Assembly (NCBI RefSeq): GCF_016107285.1
Contig: NZ_RCVQ01000005.1
Coordinates: 310,001-374,000 of the forward strand
Source of the DNA: Roseomonas sp. KE0001
GTDB taxonomy: Bacteria; Pseudomonadota; Alphaproteobacteria; Acetobacterales; Acetobacteraceae
Length of the DNA stretch: 64,000 nucleotides
Direction of reading: 5' to 3'
A model generated the notes under the pieces. It saw only the letters and a list, made by a program, of their open reading frames with translations. It ran no database searches and was not told where the DNA came from. The position numbers and the translations under genes are program-made. Every line of letters starts with the position of its first letter. Positions within the stretch are counted from its first letter, which is position 1. This document shows, piece after piece, positions 33,488-42,271 of the stretch.

Positions 33488-34117
33488 TTATTCCGGCCCG
33501 GAGGCGGCCCTGGCAAGGGGGGGCGCCGCCGCGAGGCCGCGCAGCACGAGGTCGGTGTGGAGGGCGATGATCGCCTCCGGGTCGAGCCGGCCCTCGGGCT
33601 TGTACCAAGTGCAGGCGCCGGTCAGCATGGCCAGGACGGCATAGGCGGTGACCGGCGCATCCGGCAGGGTGACGCGCCCGGCCGCGGCCTCCTCCTCCAG
33701 CAGCCCGATCAGCAGCCCCTCATAGCGGCGGCGCAGGCCGATGACGGCGGCGTGGTTCCCGGGCGCCAGGGCGCGCAGCTCGAAATTGGCGATGAAGACC
33801 TCGGCCTTGCGATCGAGATGGTAGCGCAGGTGATGCGCCAGGAAGGCGCGCAGCCGCGCCAGCGGGCCGCGCCCGGCCGCTTCCAGCGCCGCCTCCGTGC
33901 CGGCCAGCAGGTCGATCATGTGGTCGTGGATCAGGCTGAAGAGCAGGGCCTGCTTGGTGGGGAAGTGGTTGTAGAGGGAGGCGGGGCGCAGGCCGACGGC
34001 GGCGGCGAGCTGGCGCAGGCTCGTCGCCTCGTAGCCGTGGCGGTGGATCAGCGCCAGGCCGGCGCGGCGGATGGCGGCGGCGGTGGTGGGGCCGTGCGAA
34101 CCCGCGATGCGTGCCAA
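33488..34117 (-). CDS. TetR-family transcriptional regulator
   Basis: The 209-residue protein has an N-terminal helix-turn-helix ([49 protein letters not shown]-type motif, residues 10-55, split here by description) and a TetR C-terminal ligand/dimer domain. The best start is TTG 34117, giving [10 protein letters not shown]. The open frame to 34243 would run across the operator and into the neighbouring gene. Directly upstream lies a perfect 7-bp inverted repeat (34155-34172) between this gene and the divergent acyl-CoA dehydrogenase, so it likely represses that gene and itself. Its own operon continues into the nuclease and ATPase genes eight bases downstream. Confidence 0.88.
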   Translation of the reverse strand: MARIAGSHGPTTAAAIRRAGLALIHRHGYEATSLRQLAAAVGLRPASLYNHFPTKQALLFSLIHDHMIDLLAGTEAALEAAGRGPLARLRAFLAHHLRYHLDRKAEVFIANFELRALAPGNHAAVIGLRRRYEGLLIGLLEEEAAAGRVTLPDAPVTAYAVLAMLTGACTWYKPEGRLDPEAIIALHTDLVLRGLAAAPPLARAASGPE

Positions 34118-34154
34118 GGCCGGATGTCCCCGTATTCCCTTGCCCTTGGAAATA

Positions 34155-34172
34155 AACGAACATACGTTCGTT
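34155..34172. promoter_or_regulatory. TetR-type operator in the divergent tetR / acyl-CoA dehydrogenase gap
   Basis: AACGAAC-ATAC-GTTCGTT is a perfect 7-bp inverted repeat with a 4-bp spacer. It is located 38 bases from the regulator start and 43 bases from the dehydrogenase start. Symmetry, length and position are typical of TetR-family operators that control both sides of a divergent promoter. Confidence 0.75.
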
Positions 34173-34214
34173 GAACAGAGGGCCGGCGAAGGCCCCGATG
34201 AGGGAGGAGCCGGC

Positions 34215-35396
34215 ATGTCCACCGCTGCCCGTCTTGACGTCACCGGGCTGGATCACGGCCTGGGCGAGACCACCGAGGCCCTGCGCGCCCAGGTCGCCGC
34301 CTTCGCCGCCGCCGAGATCGCCCCGCGCGCCGCCGCGATCGACCGCGACAACGCCTTCCCGCCCGATCTCTGGAGGAAGCTCGGCGCGCTCGGCCTGCTC
34401 GGCATCACCGCCGAGGAGGAGCATGGCGGGGCCGGCATGGGCTATCTCGATCATGTGGTGGCGATGGAGGAGATCAGCCGCGCCTCCGCCTCCGTCGCGC
34501 TGTCCTATGGCGCCCATTCCAACCTCTGCGTCAACCAGATCCGCCGCAACGGCTCGCCGGCGCAGAAGGCGCGCCATCTGCCGCGACTGATCACGGGCGA
34601 GCATGTCGGCGCCCTGGCGATGAGCGAAGCCGGCGCCGGCAGCGACGTGGTCTCGATGCGGCTGCGGGCGGAGCGGCATGGCGGGCACTACCGCCTGAAC
34701 GGCGGCAAGATGTGGATCACCAACGGACCGGATGCCGATGTGCTGGTGGTCTATGCCAAGACCGACCCGGCCGCCGGGGCGCGCGGCATCACCGCCTTCC
34801 TGGTGGAGAAGGGCTTCGCCGGCTTCTCCACCGGGCCGAAGCTCGACAAGCTCGGCATGCGCGGCTCCAACACCTGCGAGCTGATCTTCCAGGACTGCGC
34901 GGTGCCGGCGGAGAATGTGCTGGGCGCCGAGGGCGGCGGCGTCGCCGTGCTGATGAGCGGGCTGGATTACGAGCGCGCCGTGCTCGCCGCCGGGCCGCTC
35001 GGCATCATGCAGGCCTGCCTGGACCTCGCCCTGCCCTACCTGCACGAGCGGCGCCAGTTCGGCCAGCCGATCGGCACCTTCCAGCTGATGCAGGGCAAGC
35101 TCGCCGACATGTACACCGCGCTCAGCGTCACCCGGGCGCATGTCTATGCAGTGGCGCGCGCCTGCGACGCCGGGCGGGTGACGCGGCAGGATGCCGCCAG
35201 CGCCATCCTGCATGCCGCCGAGCGTGCCACCTGGATGGCGCTGGAGACCATCCAGTGCCTGGGCGGCAACGGCTACATCAACGACTATCCGGCCGGGCGG
35301 CTGCTGCGCGACGCCAAGCTCTACGAGATCGGCGCCGGCACCAGCGAGATCCGCCGCATGCTGATCGGGCGCGAGCTCTTCGAGGCCACCGCCTGA
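34215..35396 (+). CDS. Acyl-CoA dehydrogenase, isovaleryl-CoA dehydrogenase type
   Basis: This 393-residue FAD enzyme closely resembles isovaleryl-CoA dehydrogenase of leucine breakdown. Landmarks are [26 protein letters not shown], the FAD/substrate motif [33 protein letters not shown] and [23 protein letters not shown]. The C-terminal signature is [34 protein letters not shown]. The likely catalytic Glu253 lies in [14 protein letters not shown], the position used by isovaleryl-CoA dehydrogenases rather than by short/medium-chain enzymes. ATG 34215 has GGGAGGAG upstream. No methylcrotonyl-CoA carboxylase genes follow, so the rest of the leucine pathway is not here. It is probably repressed by the divergent TetR protein. 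Confidence 0.92.
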   Translation: MSTAARLDVTGLDHGLGETTEALRAQVAAFAAAEIAPRAAAIDRDNAFPPDLWRKLGALGLLGITAEEEHGGAGMGYLDHVVAMEEISRASASVALSYGAHSNLCVNQIRRNGSPAQKARHLPRLITGEHVGALAMSEAGAGSDVVSMRLRAERHGGHYRLNGGKMWITNGPDADVLVVYAKTDPAAGARGITAFLVEKGFAGFSTGPKLDKLGMRGSNTCELIFQDCAVPAENVLGAEGGGVAVLMSGLDYERAVLAAGPLGIMQACLDLALPYLHERRQFGQPIGTFQLMQGKLADMYTALSVTRAHVYAVARACDAGRVTRQDAASAILHAAERATWMALETIQCLGGNGYINDYPAGRLLRDAKLYEIGAGTSEIRRMLIGRELFEATA

Positions 35397-35525
35397 TGCC
35401 GGTGATCGGGTGCGCCTCCGCCCGGCGGCGCCGCGCGGGGCCCCGGCCGGTCGACTTCGCCATGCCTGCGTGAAGCCTTCCGCGCACCTCCCGCATTACC
35501 CGGACGGACAGAGGAGGGACCGGAG

Positions 35526-36398
35526 ATGACCGGCGACACGCAGAAGGATTATCCGAGGCCGCCGCAGCCGCGGCAGCAGCAGGCGATGCCGGGCCGCACG
35601 GACGCCATGACGCCCCGCCCCGACCATGGCGAGGACAGCTATCGCGGCAGCGGCCGCCTCGCCGGCCGGGCGGCGCTGATCACCGGCGGCGATTCCGGCA
35701 TCGGCCGGGCGGTGGCCATCGCCTTCGCCCGCGAGGGGGCGGATGTGCTGATCTCCTATCTCGACGAGGAGGAGGATGCGCGGGAGACTGCGCGCTGGGT
35801 CGAGAAGGCCGGGCGCCGCGCCGTTCTGGTGCCGGGCGACATCCAGCACGAGAGCCATTGCCAGGCCCTGGTGGACCGGGCCTTCGAGGCCTTCGGCCGG
35901 CTCGACATCCTGGTCAACAACGCGGCGCACCAGGCCACCTTCGCGGAGATCGGCGACATCACCGCCGAGGAATGGGAGCTGACCTTCCGGGTCAACATCC
36001 ACAGCCAGTTCCACCTCTGCAAGGCGGCGATCCCGCGGATGAAGCCCGGCGCCTCGATCATCAACACCACCTCGATCAACGCCGACGATCCCTCGCCCAA
36101 CCTGCTGGCCTATGCCACCACGAAGGGCGCCATCGCCAACTTCACGGCCGGGCTCGCGCAGCTCGTGGCGGAGAAGGGCATCCGGGTGAACGGCGTGGCG
36201 CCGGGCCCGATCTGGACGCCGCTGATCCCCTCCACCATGCCGCCGGAGAAGGTGGAGAGCTTCGGCGGCAACACGCCAATCGGGCGGGCCGGCCAGCCGG
36301 CGGAGCTGGCCGGCGCCTATGTGCTGCTGGCCTCCGACGAGGGCAGCTACATCACCGGCGCCATCATCCCGGTGACGGGCGGCCGGCCGATGCTCTGA
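35526..36398 (+). CDS. SDR-family oxidoreductase (YghA-like)
   Basis: This 290-residue short-chain dehydrogenase has an N-terminal Gln/Pro-rich extension of about 45 residues, as in YghA-type proteins. The cofactor motif is ALITGGDSGIGRAVA (TGxxxGxG), followed by ILVNNAAHQ. The catalytic Ser is in INTTSINAD and the active-site Tyr/Lys pair in LLAYATTKGAIANF. It should reduce an aldehyde or ketone with NAD(P)H. The substrate is unknown, and stress protection is often proposed for this subgroup. GGAGGGACCGGAG precedes the ATG. It is convergent with the M3 peptidase, with three bases between the stops. Confidence 0.9.
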   Translation: MTGDTQKDYPRPPQPRQQQAMPGRTDAMTPRPDHGEDSYRGSGRLAGRAALITGGDSGIGRAVAIAFAREGADVLISYLDEEEDARETARWVEKAGRRAVLVPGDIQHESHCQALVDRAFEAFGRLDILVNNAAHQATFAEIGDITAEEWELTFRVNIHSQFHLCKAAIPRMKPGASIINTTSINADDPSPNLLAYATTKGAIANFTAGLAQLVAEKGIRVNGVAPGPIWTPLIPSTMPPEKVESFGGNTPIGRAGQPAELAGAYVLLASDEGSYITGAIIPVTGGRPML

Positions 36399-36401
36399 GG
36401 T

Positions 36402-38435
36402 TCACCCGGCGGCCAGGCCACGGCTGCGCAGCAGGGCGGCGGTCGTGGGCCGGCGGCCCCGGAAGGCCTCGTAGAGCGCCATCGGGTCGCGTGTGTCGCC
36501 GGCGCCGAGGAGCGTCCGCAGCCGGGCGGCCAGCGCCGGATCGAACGGGTCGCCGGCTTCCTCGAAGGCGGCGTAGCCATCGGCGTCCAGCACCTCGGAC
36601 CAGAGATAGGCGTAGTAGCTCGCCGCGTAGCCGCCGCCGGCGAAGAGGTGCTGGAAATGCGCCGGCCGGTGCCGGATGCCGATGTCGCGCGGCATGCCGA
36701 TGCCGTCGAGGAAGTCCCGCTCGAAGCGCTCGATGTCGAGGGCCCCCGGGTCGGGATGGCGGTGCAGCGCCAGGTCGATCAGCGCGGCGGCGGCATACTC
36801 CACCGTGGCGAAGCCCTGGTTGAAGTCGCGCGCCGCCAGCAGCCGCCCGATCACGGCCTCGGGCACGGCGGCGCCGGTCTCGTGGTGGCGGGCGTAGCGG
36901 CGCAGCGTCTCCGGCAGGGCGAACCAGTGCTCGTAGATCTGCGAGGGCAGCTCGACGAAGTCGCGCCGCACCGAGGTGCCGGACTGCGCCGGATAGCGCA
37001 CGCGGCTGAGCAGGCCGTGCAGCGCGTGGCCGAACTCGTGGAACAGGGTCTCGGCATCGTCGAAGCTGAGCAGGCAGGGCTCGGCGCGGGCGAAATTGTT
37101 GTTGTTGACGACGATGGCGGACACCGCCGCCTCGCCCGGCATGGCTTCCTGGTCGCGGTAGCTGCTCATCCAGGCGCCCGAGCGCTTGTCCGGCCGCGCG
37201 AAGGGGTCGGCCAGGAAGATCCCGACATGCCCCTCCGCGTTGCGCACCTCATAGGCCCGCACATCCGCATGGTAGAGGGGCAGATCGGGGCGCGGCAGGA
37301 ACTCCAGGCCGAACAGGCGCGAGGCGGTGTCGAAGGCCGCCTGCTGGATATTCTCCAGCACGAGATAGGGCTTCAGCGCGGCGGCGTCGAAATCGTACTC
37401 GGCGCGCCGCACGCGCTCGGCGTAGTAGCGCCAGTCCCAGGCTTCCAGCGGGCCCTCCAGCCCCTCGGCGCGGGCGAGGGCGAGCAGCTTCTCCCGCTCG
37501 CGCGCCGCCCTGGCCTTCGCCGGCTCCCAGACCTCGGCCAGCAGCGCCTCGGCCGCCTCGGGCGTGCCGGCCATGGAATCCGACAGGCGGAAGGTGGCGA
37601 AGTCCGCGGCACCCAGCAGCCTGGCCCGCTCGGCCCGCAACGCCAGGATCTCGGGGATCAGCGGGCGGTTGTCCTGCGGGCCGGGATGCGTGCCGCGGGC
37701 GATCCAGGCCCGATAGGCGGCGCGGCGCAGGTCGCGCCGGGGCGAGAAGGTCAGGAAGGGCTCGATCAGGGCGCGCCCGAGGGTGATGACATGGCCCGGC
37801 AGGCCGCGCTCAGCCGCCGCCTCGGCCGCGCCGGCGCGGAGGAAGTCCGGCAGGCCCTCCAGATCGGCCTCTTCGAGCGGCAGCGACCAGCTCTTCTCGT
37901 CATGCAGCACATTCTGACCGAAGGCGGTGTGCAGCTCGGCCAGGCGGGCGGAGATGGCGGTCAGCCGCGCCTTGGCGGCCTCGTCCAGCGCCGCGCCGGC
38001 GCGCAGGAAGCCGAGATGCGCCCGCTCCAGCAGCCGGCGCTGGTCCTCCTCCAGCGCCAGCCTGTCGCGCCGCCGCCAGAGCCGGTCCACGCGGCGGAAC
38101 ACCGCCGGGTCGAGCGAGACGGTCATGCCGTGCCGGGCGAGGCGGGGGGAGAGCGCGCGGTCCAGCGCCTCCAGCGCCTCGCCGCCCTGGCTGACCACGA
38201 GATTGCCGAAGACATTGCCCACCCTCGCCAGCGCCCGGCCGCTGCGCTGCAGCGCCTCGATCGTATTGGCGAAGTCCGGTTCCGCCGGGTCGGCCCCGAT
38301 GGCGGCGATCTCCTCCAGATGCTCCGCCATGGCCGCCTCGAAGGCGGGCGGGAAGTGCTCCGGCAGGATGCGGTCGAAGGGCGGCAGGCCGAAGGGCGTG
38401 GTCCAGGGGGCGAGCAGGGGGTTGCGGTCGGTCAT
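36402..38435 (-). CDS. M3-family zinc metallopeptidase (oligopeptidase A / Dcp type)
   Basis: This 677-residue cytoplasmic oligopeptidase has the zinc motif LFHEFGHALHGL (HEFGH at 466-470), with the third ligand Glu in the following helix (VELPSQIYEHW). The N-terminal PLLAPWTTPFGLPPFDRILPEHFPPAFEAAMAEH is characteristic of the Dcp/OpdA branch. The family substrate-binding segment GYAASYYAYLWSEVLDADGYAAF is near the C-terminus. It degrades short peptides released by other proteases. The start ATG is at 38435, and it stands alone. Confidence 0.94.
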   Translation of the reverse strand: MTDRNPLLAPWTTPFGLPPFDRILPEHFPPAFEAAMAEHLEEIAAIGADPAEPDFANTIEALQRSGRALARVGNVFGNLVVSQGGEALEALDRALSPRLARHGMTVSLDPAVFRRVDRLWRRRDRLALEEDQRRLLERAHLGFLRAGAALDEAAKARLTAISARLAELHTAFGQNVLHDEKSWSLPLEEADLEGLPDFLRAGAAEAAAERGLPGHVITLGRALIEPFLTFSPRRDLRRAAYRAWIARGTHPGPQDNRPLIPEILALRAERARLLGAADFATFRLSDSMAGTPEAAEALLAEVWEPAKARAAREREKLLALARAEGLEGPLEAWDWRYYAERVRRAEYDFDAAALKPYLVLENIQQAAFDTASRLFGLEFLPRPDLPLYHADVRAYEVRNAEGHVGIFLADPFARPDKRSGAWMSSYRDQEAMPGEAAVSAIVVNNNNFARAEPCLLSFDDAETLFHEFGHALHGLLSRVRYPAQSGTSVRRDFVELPSQIYEHWFALPETLRRYARHHETGAAVPEAVIGRLLAARDFNQGFATVEYAAAALIDLALHRHPDPGALDIERFERDFLDGIGMPRDIGIRHRPAHFQHLFAGGGYAASYYAYLWSEVLDADGYAAFEEAGDPFDPALAARLRTLLGAGDTRDPMALYEAFRGRRPTTAALLRSRGLAAG

Positions 38436-38500
38436 GGGCGGGGATCGGGGCAGATCGGGCAGGCTTGGTCAAGCGGGACGGGGTCAGGCGGGGCCGGCCC

Positions 38501-39943
38501 TCACGCCCCTCCCGTCGCGCGCAGATCGGCCTCGTCATGCGGCAGGCTGGCGAGCTCGCCGAGGGTCAGCGGTTTCACCGGCGAGCGCAGGTTGTAGTAG
38601 CCGATCTCGGCCGGGGAGAGCCGCCGCGCGGCGGCGATGGTCTCGGTGACGGTCAGGCCGCAGAGCCGCCCCTGGCAAGGCCCCATGCCGCAGCGCAGGA
38701 AGGCCTTCATCTGGTTGGGGCCCGGCACCTGCAGCCGCTCCGCCGCCTCGCGCAGGGTGGCGCCGGTCACCTCCTCGCAGCGGCAGGCCAGCGCCGCGTC
38801 GGCGGCGCGGCGGAAGTGGCCGGCGGGGCGGTAGAGCCGGTCGAGGAAGGCGCGGCCGCGCCGATGGCGCGCCAGGGCGGCGCGGGGGGCGGCGGCCAGC
38901 CGGTCGCGCGTGGCGGCATCGATCCGGCCGAGCGCCGCGACGGCGGCGAGGCCGGCCAGGCTGCCGCGCGCCGCGGCGGCCTCGGCCCCGGCGATGCCCG
39001 CCCCGTCGCCCGCCAGCCAGATCCCCGGCCGGGTGGTCAGGCCCCAGGCATCGGTGCGCGGCTGGAAGCAGGCCTGGACCGGTTCCCAGTCCAGCGCGCA
39101 GCCGGCGGCGGCGGCCAGGTTGAGGTTGGGCGTCACGCCCTGGTGCAGCAGCACATGGTCCACCGGCAGGCCGGCCGGGGCCGCGCCGCCCCGCCGATAG
39201 GTCACGCGCCCGGCCCGCGCCTCGCCCTCGATGGCCAGATCGGTGACGCCGCCGATGACCGGCACGGCGCGCCGCACCCGGGCCATCAGCGCCAGCCCCT
39301 TGCGGGCATAGGGCGAGGCCAGGAAGCCCGGCAGGTGGGGCAGGGCGTGGCGCCAGTTGCCCGCCGGCGTGGTGTCGAGCAGCAGGGCCGGGGGCCGCCC
39401 GGCGGCGACGAGCTGGCTGGCCAGCAGCCAGAGCAGCGGGCCGCAGCCGGCCAGCACGACGCGGCCCGTGGCGGCCAGGCCCTGCGCCTTCAGCAGCGTC
39501 TGCGCCGCGCCGGCGCTCAGCACGCCCGGCAGCGTCCAGCCGGCGACGGGGAAGGGACGTTCCAGCGCCCCGGTCGCCAGCACCACCTGCCCGGCCTGCA
39601 CCAGATGCGCCCTGCCCTCCCGCGAGAAGCCCACCCGCCGCGCCGCATCCAGATGCCAGACGGCGGCGCAGGGATGATAGGCGGCGCCGCTGGCGGCGAA
39701 GGCGCGGAGCAGCGCCTCGCCCTTCCAGTAATCGGCGCCGAGGATGCGGCGGTCCGGCAGGGCGGGGTTGGCGATGCCACGATAGATCTGCCCGCCCGGT
39801 CCCATCCCCTCGTCCAGCAGCAGCACCGAGGCGCCCTGCCCGGCGGCCACGGCGGCGGCGGACAGCCCCGCCGGGCCGGCGCCGACGACGACGATGTCAT
39901 AGGCGTCGCGCGGGGCGGCTTCGCCTGGGGGCGGGGCACTCAC
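38501..39943 (-). CDS. FAD-dependent dehydrogenase large subunit with BFD-type [2Fe-2S] region (opine/hydroxyproline dehydrogenase-like)
   Basis: This 480-residue flavoprotein has an N-terminal dinucleotide fold (DIVVVGAGPAGLSAAAVAA) and a pyridine-disulfide-oxidoreductase-like core. Its C-terminal region has the cysteine set CRCEEVTG...CGMGPCQGRLC that binds a [2Fe-2S] cluster, as in HcnB, NoxA/OoxA and the alpha subunit of hydroxyproline dehydrogenases. It is the third gene of an overlapping three-gene operon (41341 down to 38501) and overlaps the small ferredoxin-like gene by four bases. The complex would oxidise an amino acid, opine or imino acid and pass electrons to the membrane chain. 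The exact substrate is not evident. Confidence 0.87.
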   Translation of the reverse strand: MSAPPPGEAAPRDAYDIVVVGAGPAGLSAAAVAAGQGASVLLLDEGMGPGGQIYRGIANPALPDRRILGADYWKGEALLRAFAASGAAYHPCAAVWHLDAARRVGFSREGRAHLVQAGQVVLATGALERPFPVAGWTLPGVLSAGAAQTLLKAQGLAATGRVVLAGCGPLLWLLASQLVAAGRPPALLLDTTPAGNWRHALPHLPGFLASPYARKGLALMARVRRAVPVIGGVTDLAIEGEARAGRVTYRRGGAAPAGLPVDHVLLHQGVTPNLNLAAAAGCALDWEPVQACFQPRTDAWGLTTRPGIWLAGDGAGIAGAEAAAARGSLAGLAAVAALGRIDAATRDRLAAAPRAALARHRRGRAFLDRLYRPAGHFRRAADAALACRCEEVTGATLREAAERLQVPGPNQMKAFLRCGMGPCQGRLCGLTVTETIAAARRLSPAEIGYYNLRSPVKPLTLGELASLPHDEADLRATGGA

Positions 39944-40236
39944 CGCGCCGGCTCCCGCCGGCCGCGCTGCGTCTCCACCACCATGCCGGCGCGCAGCGGC
40001 GTCAGGCAGGCCTGGCGGTTGCCAATGCCGTCGATCACCACCAGGCAGTCGAAGCAGACGCCCATCATGCAGTAGCCGCCGCGCGGCTGGCCGGAGACCG
40101 CGCTCTCGCGGCAGGCATCCTGGCCCAGCGCCAGCAGGGCGGCGGCGACGCTGTCGCCCTCGCGCCCTTCCGCCGGCGCGCCATCCAGCAGGAAGGGCAG
40201 GGCGGGGCGGCGCGCCTCAGGCAGTCGCTGGAACAT
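39940..40236 (-). CDS. (2Fe-2S)-binding small subunit of the three-component dehydrogenase
   Basis: This 98-residue protein has the plant-ferredoxin-like cysteine pattern GGYCMMGVCFDCLVVIDG with a further Cys in NRQACL, matching HcnA / OoxX / LhpF-type small subunits. It transfers electrons within the complex. ATG 40236 has GGAGG upstream (reverse of 40240-40245) and lies inside the end of the preceding oxidase gene (20-base overlap). The next gene overlaps its stop. The longer open frame to 40404 is a shadow. Confidence 0.87.
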   Translation of the reverse strand: MFQRLPEARRPALPFLLDGAPAEGREGDSVAAALLALGQDACRESAVSGQPRGGYCMMGVCFDCLVVIDGIGNRQACLTPLRAGMVVETQRGRREPAR

Positions 40237-41341
40237 CGAACCTCCGGGCGGTGAAGGGGCCGAGGGTCGCGGCCTCCAGCCGGCCCTCCGCCAGCATGGG
40301 CGCCAGCGCCAGGGCATGCGCGGCGGCCAGGGTGACGCCGCTGTGGCAGTTGCAGAGGAAGGCACCGGGGGCGCTGTCCGATTCCTCGTAGATCGGGAAG
40401 CCATCCGGCGTCATGACCCGCAGGGCCGACCAGGCGCGGACGATGTTGAGCCGGGCGAGGTCGGGAAACATGCGGGCGGCGCGGCGCGCCATCAGCGCCA
40501 TGACGCCGAGGCCCTGGCCGGTGTCGAAGCCCGCCTCCTCGGCGCTGTCGCCGATCATGATGCCGCCCTCGTCGGTCTGCCGCAGGTTGACGACGGGATG
40601 GGTGAGGAAGGGCGCCGCTTTCTCCGTCACCAGCACCTGGCCGCGTTGCGGCCGCACGGGCGCGCGCAGGCCGAGCATCGGCGCCAGCCGGGCATTGGCA
40701 TTGCCGGCGGCCAGCACGACCCGCCCGGCGGAGAAGGCCCCGTGCGGGGTGGCGATGCGGAAGCCACCCCCCGGCAGCGCCTCCAGCCGCTCGACCGGAT
40801 GTTCCGGCCGGTAAGCCCCACCCCGCTGCGCGAAGGCGGTGTGCAGGGCGCGGAAGCCGCGGAGCGCGTTCACATGCCCATCCAGCGGCGTGTGGCAGGC
40901 ACCGATCACCTCGGGCCCGATGCCGGGAAAGACCTGGCGCAGCCGGGCACGGTCCCAGATCTCCCAGGGGAAGGGATTGAAGCCCGGCTGGGCCTGCAGC
41001 CGGGTCATGAGATCCACGCGGCGGGCGGCCTCGGCCTCGGAGAGCAGCAGGGTGAAGCCGCCGGGCTGGGACAGGCCGCAATCCACGCCGGTCTCCTCCC
41101 GCAGCGCGGCGGCGAAGCCGGGCCAGAGCGCGGCGGAGCGCCGCGTCCAGTCGGAGTAGGCGGGCAGGCCCAGCCCCTTGCTCTGCACCCAGACGAGCGC
41201 GAAGTTGCCCCGGCTGGCGCGGAAGGCCGTGTCGCCCTCGTCCAGGATGGCGCAGCGCTGCCCGAGCCGGGCCAGGCCGTAGCCGATGGCGGCGCCCATC
41301 ATGCCGCCGCCCAGCACCACCGTGTCGAAATCCCGCCCCAT
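40217..41341 (-). CDS. FAD-dependent amino-acid oxidase/dehydrogenase subunit (DAO family)
   Basis: This 374-residue DAO-fold flavoprotein has the N-terminal FDTVVLGGGMMGAAIGYGLARLG motif and the Glu/Asp of ILDEGD closing the FAD ribose site. The characteristic GNFALVWVQSKGLG and the C-terminal WSALRVMTPDGFPIYEES are also present. It corresponds to HcnC / OoxB / the beta subunit of hydroxyproline dehydrogenase, the catalytic part of the complex. ATG 41341 follows GGGGAGAGG. The frame extension to 41824 crosses the divergent gene and is rejected. Its operon is divergent from the decarboxylase/hydantoinase operon, suggesting that products of those enzymes could be its substrates. Confidence 0.88.
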   Translation of the reverse strand: MGRDFDTVVLGGGMMGAAIGYGLARLGQRCAILDEGDTAFRASRGNFALVWVQSKGLGLPAYSDWTRRSAALWPGFAAALREETGVDCGLSQPGGFTLLLSEAEAARRVDLMTRLQAQPGFNPFPWEIWDRARLRQVFPGIGPEVIGACHTPLDGHVNALRGFRALHTAFAQRGGAYRPEHPVERLEALPGGGFRIATPHGAFSAGRVVLAAGNANARLAPMLGLRAPVRPQRGQVLVTEKAAPFLTHPVVNLRQTDEGGIMIGDSAEEAGFDTGQGLGVMALMARRAARMFPDLARLNIVRAWSALRVMTPDGFPIYEESDSAPGAFLCNCHSGVTLAAAHALALAPMLAEGRLEAATLGPFTARRFDVPATA

Positions 41342-41440
41342 CCTCTCCCCGCGGCCGTCCCATCGGCCGGGCACAGAGTTGCGGCCCGGCGGGGCCGCGT
41401 CAAATCGGCGGCCGGGGTGGATTGCGCCCGCCGCCCTGGC

Positions 41441-41456
41441 TGGCATGCTGCTTGCT
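41441..41456 (+). promoter_or_regulatory. Probable sigma-54 (-24/-12) promoter of the decarboxylase/hydantoinase operon
   Basis: TGGCATGCTGCTTGCT has GG and GC 10 bases apart, TGGCA at -24 and a perfect TTGCT at -12. It departs from the consensus at one fixed position and at the R position. The predicted start of transcription is near 41467, giving a 26-base leader that contains the GGAG used by ATG 41493. Confidence 0.45.
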
Positions 41457-41492
41457 GGCTTTCCGCCGCCCCGACCGCCGATGGAGACGATC

Positions 41493-42239
41493 ATGGCCGA
41501 GACCGAGACGCCCCGGCGCGTTCTGCTGGGCATGCTGACGCCCTCTTCCAACACCGTGCTGGAGCCGGTGACCCAGGCCATGGTCGCGGGCCTGCCCGAG
41601 GTCTCGGCGCATTTCGCCCGCTTCCGCGTCACCGAGATCGCCCTGTCGCCCGGCGCCCTGGCGCAGTTCGACGATAGCGAGATCCTGCGCGCCGCCGAAC
41701 TGCTGGGCCATGCCCGGGTCGATGTCATCGCCTGGAACGGCACCTCCTCCGGCTGGCTGGGCTTCGAGGCGGATGAGCGGCTCTGCCGCCGCATCACCGA
41801 GGCCACCGGCATCCCCGCCACCACCTCGATGCTGGCGCTGAACGAGATCCTGCGCCGGACCGGCGTGCAGCGCCTGGGCCTGGTGACGCCCTATACCGAC
41901 GACGTGCAGTCCCGCATCCTGGCCAACTACGCGGCGCTCGGCTTTCCCTGCGCCGCCGAGCGGCATCTCGGCCTCAGCGAGAACTTCGCCTTCTCCGAGG
42001 TGGGGGCCGGGCGGCTGCGCGACCTGGCGCGGGCGGTGGCCGGGGAGGGGGCGGACGCCCTGGCCGTGGTCTGCACCAATCTGCGCGCCGCGCCGCTGGT
42101 CGAGGCGATGGAGGCGGAACTGGGCCTGCCGGTCTATGACACCATCGCGACGGTGGTCTGGAAGAGCCTGGTCCTCGCCGGCGTCGATCCCGCCCGCGTC
42201 GAAGGCTGGGGCCGCCTCTTCGGCGCGCTGCGCGACTGA
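41493..42239 (+). CDS. Asp/Glu racemase superfamily protein, arylmalonate-decarboxylase-like
   Basis: The 248-residue protein opens with RRVLLGMLTPSSNTVLEPVT, as in arylmalonate decarboxylases and maleate isomerases. Racemases and isomerases of this fold use two cysteines. Here the first is replaced by Gly83 within WNGTSSGW (Gly-Thr-Ser), and only Cys194 (AVVCTNLRA) remains, with Tyr134 nearby. This Gly-Thr-Ser plus single Cys is the arrangement I know from arylmalonate decarboxylase, where Thr/Ser/Tyr form the dioxyanion hole. So cofactor-free decarboxylation of a malonate-type acid is more likely than racemisation. ATG 41493 has GGAG six bases upstream. ATG 41481 is a poorer option. Confidence 0.8.
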   Translation: MAETETPRRVLLGMLTPSSNTVLEPVTQAMVAGLPEVSAHFARFRVTEIALSPGALAQFDDSEILRAAELLGHARVDVIAWNGTSSGWLGFEADERLCRRITEATGIPATTSMLALNEILRRTGVQRLGLVTPYTDDVQSRILANYAALGFPCAAERHLGLSENFAFSEVGAGRLRDLARAVAGEGADALAVVCTNLRAAPLVEAMEAELGLPVYDTIATVVWKSLVLAGVDPARVEGWGRLFGALRD

Positions 42240-42271
42240 TCCCGGGAACAGAGACGGAAAAGGAGCGACCG

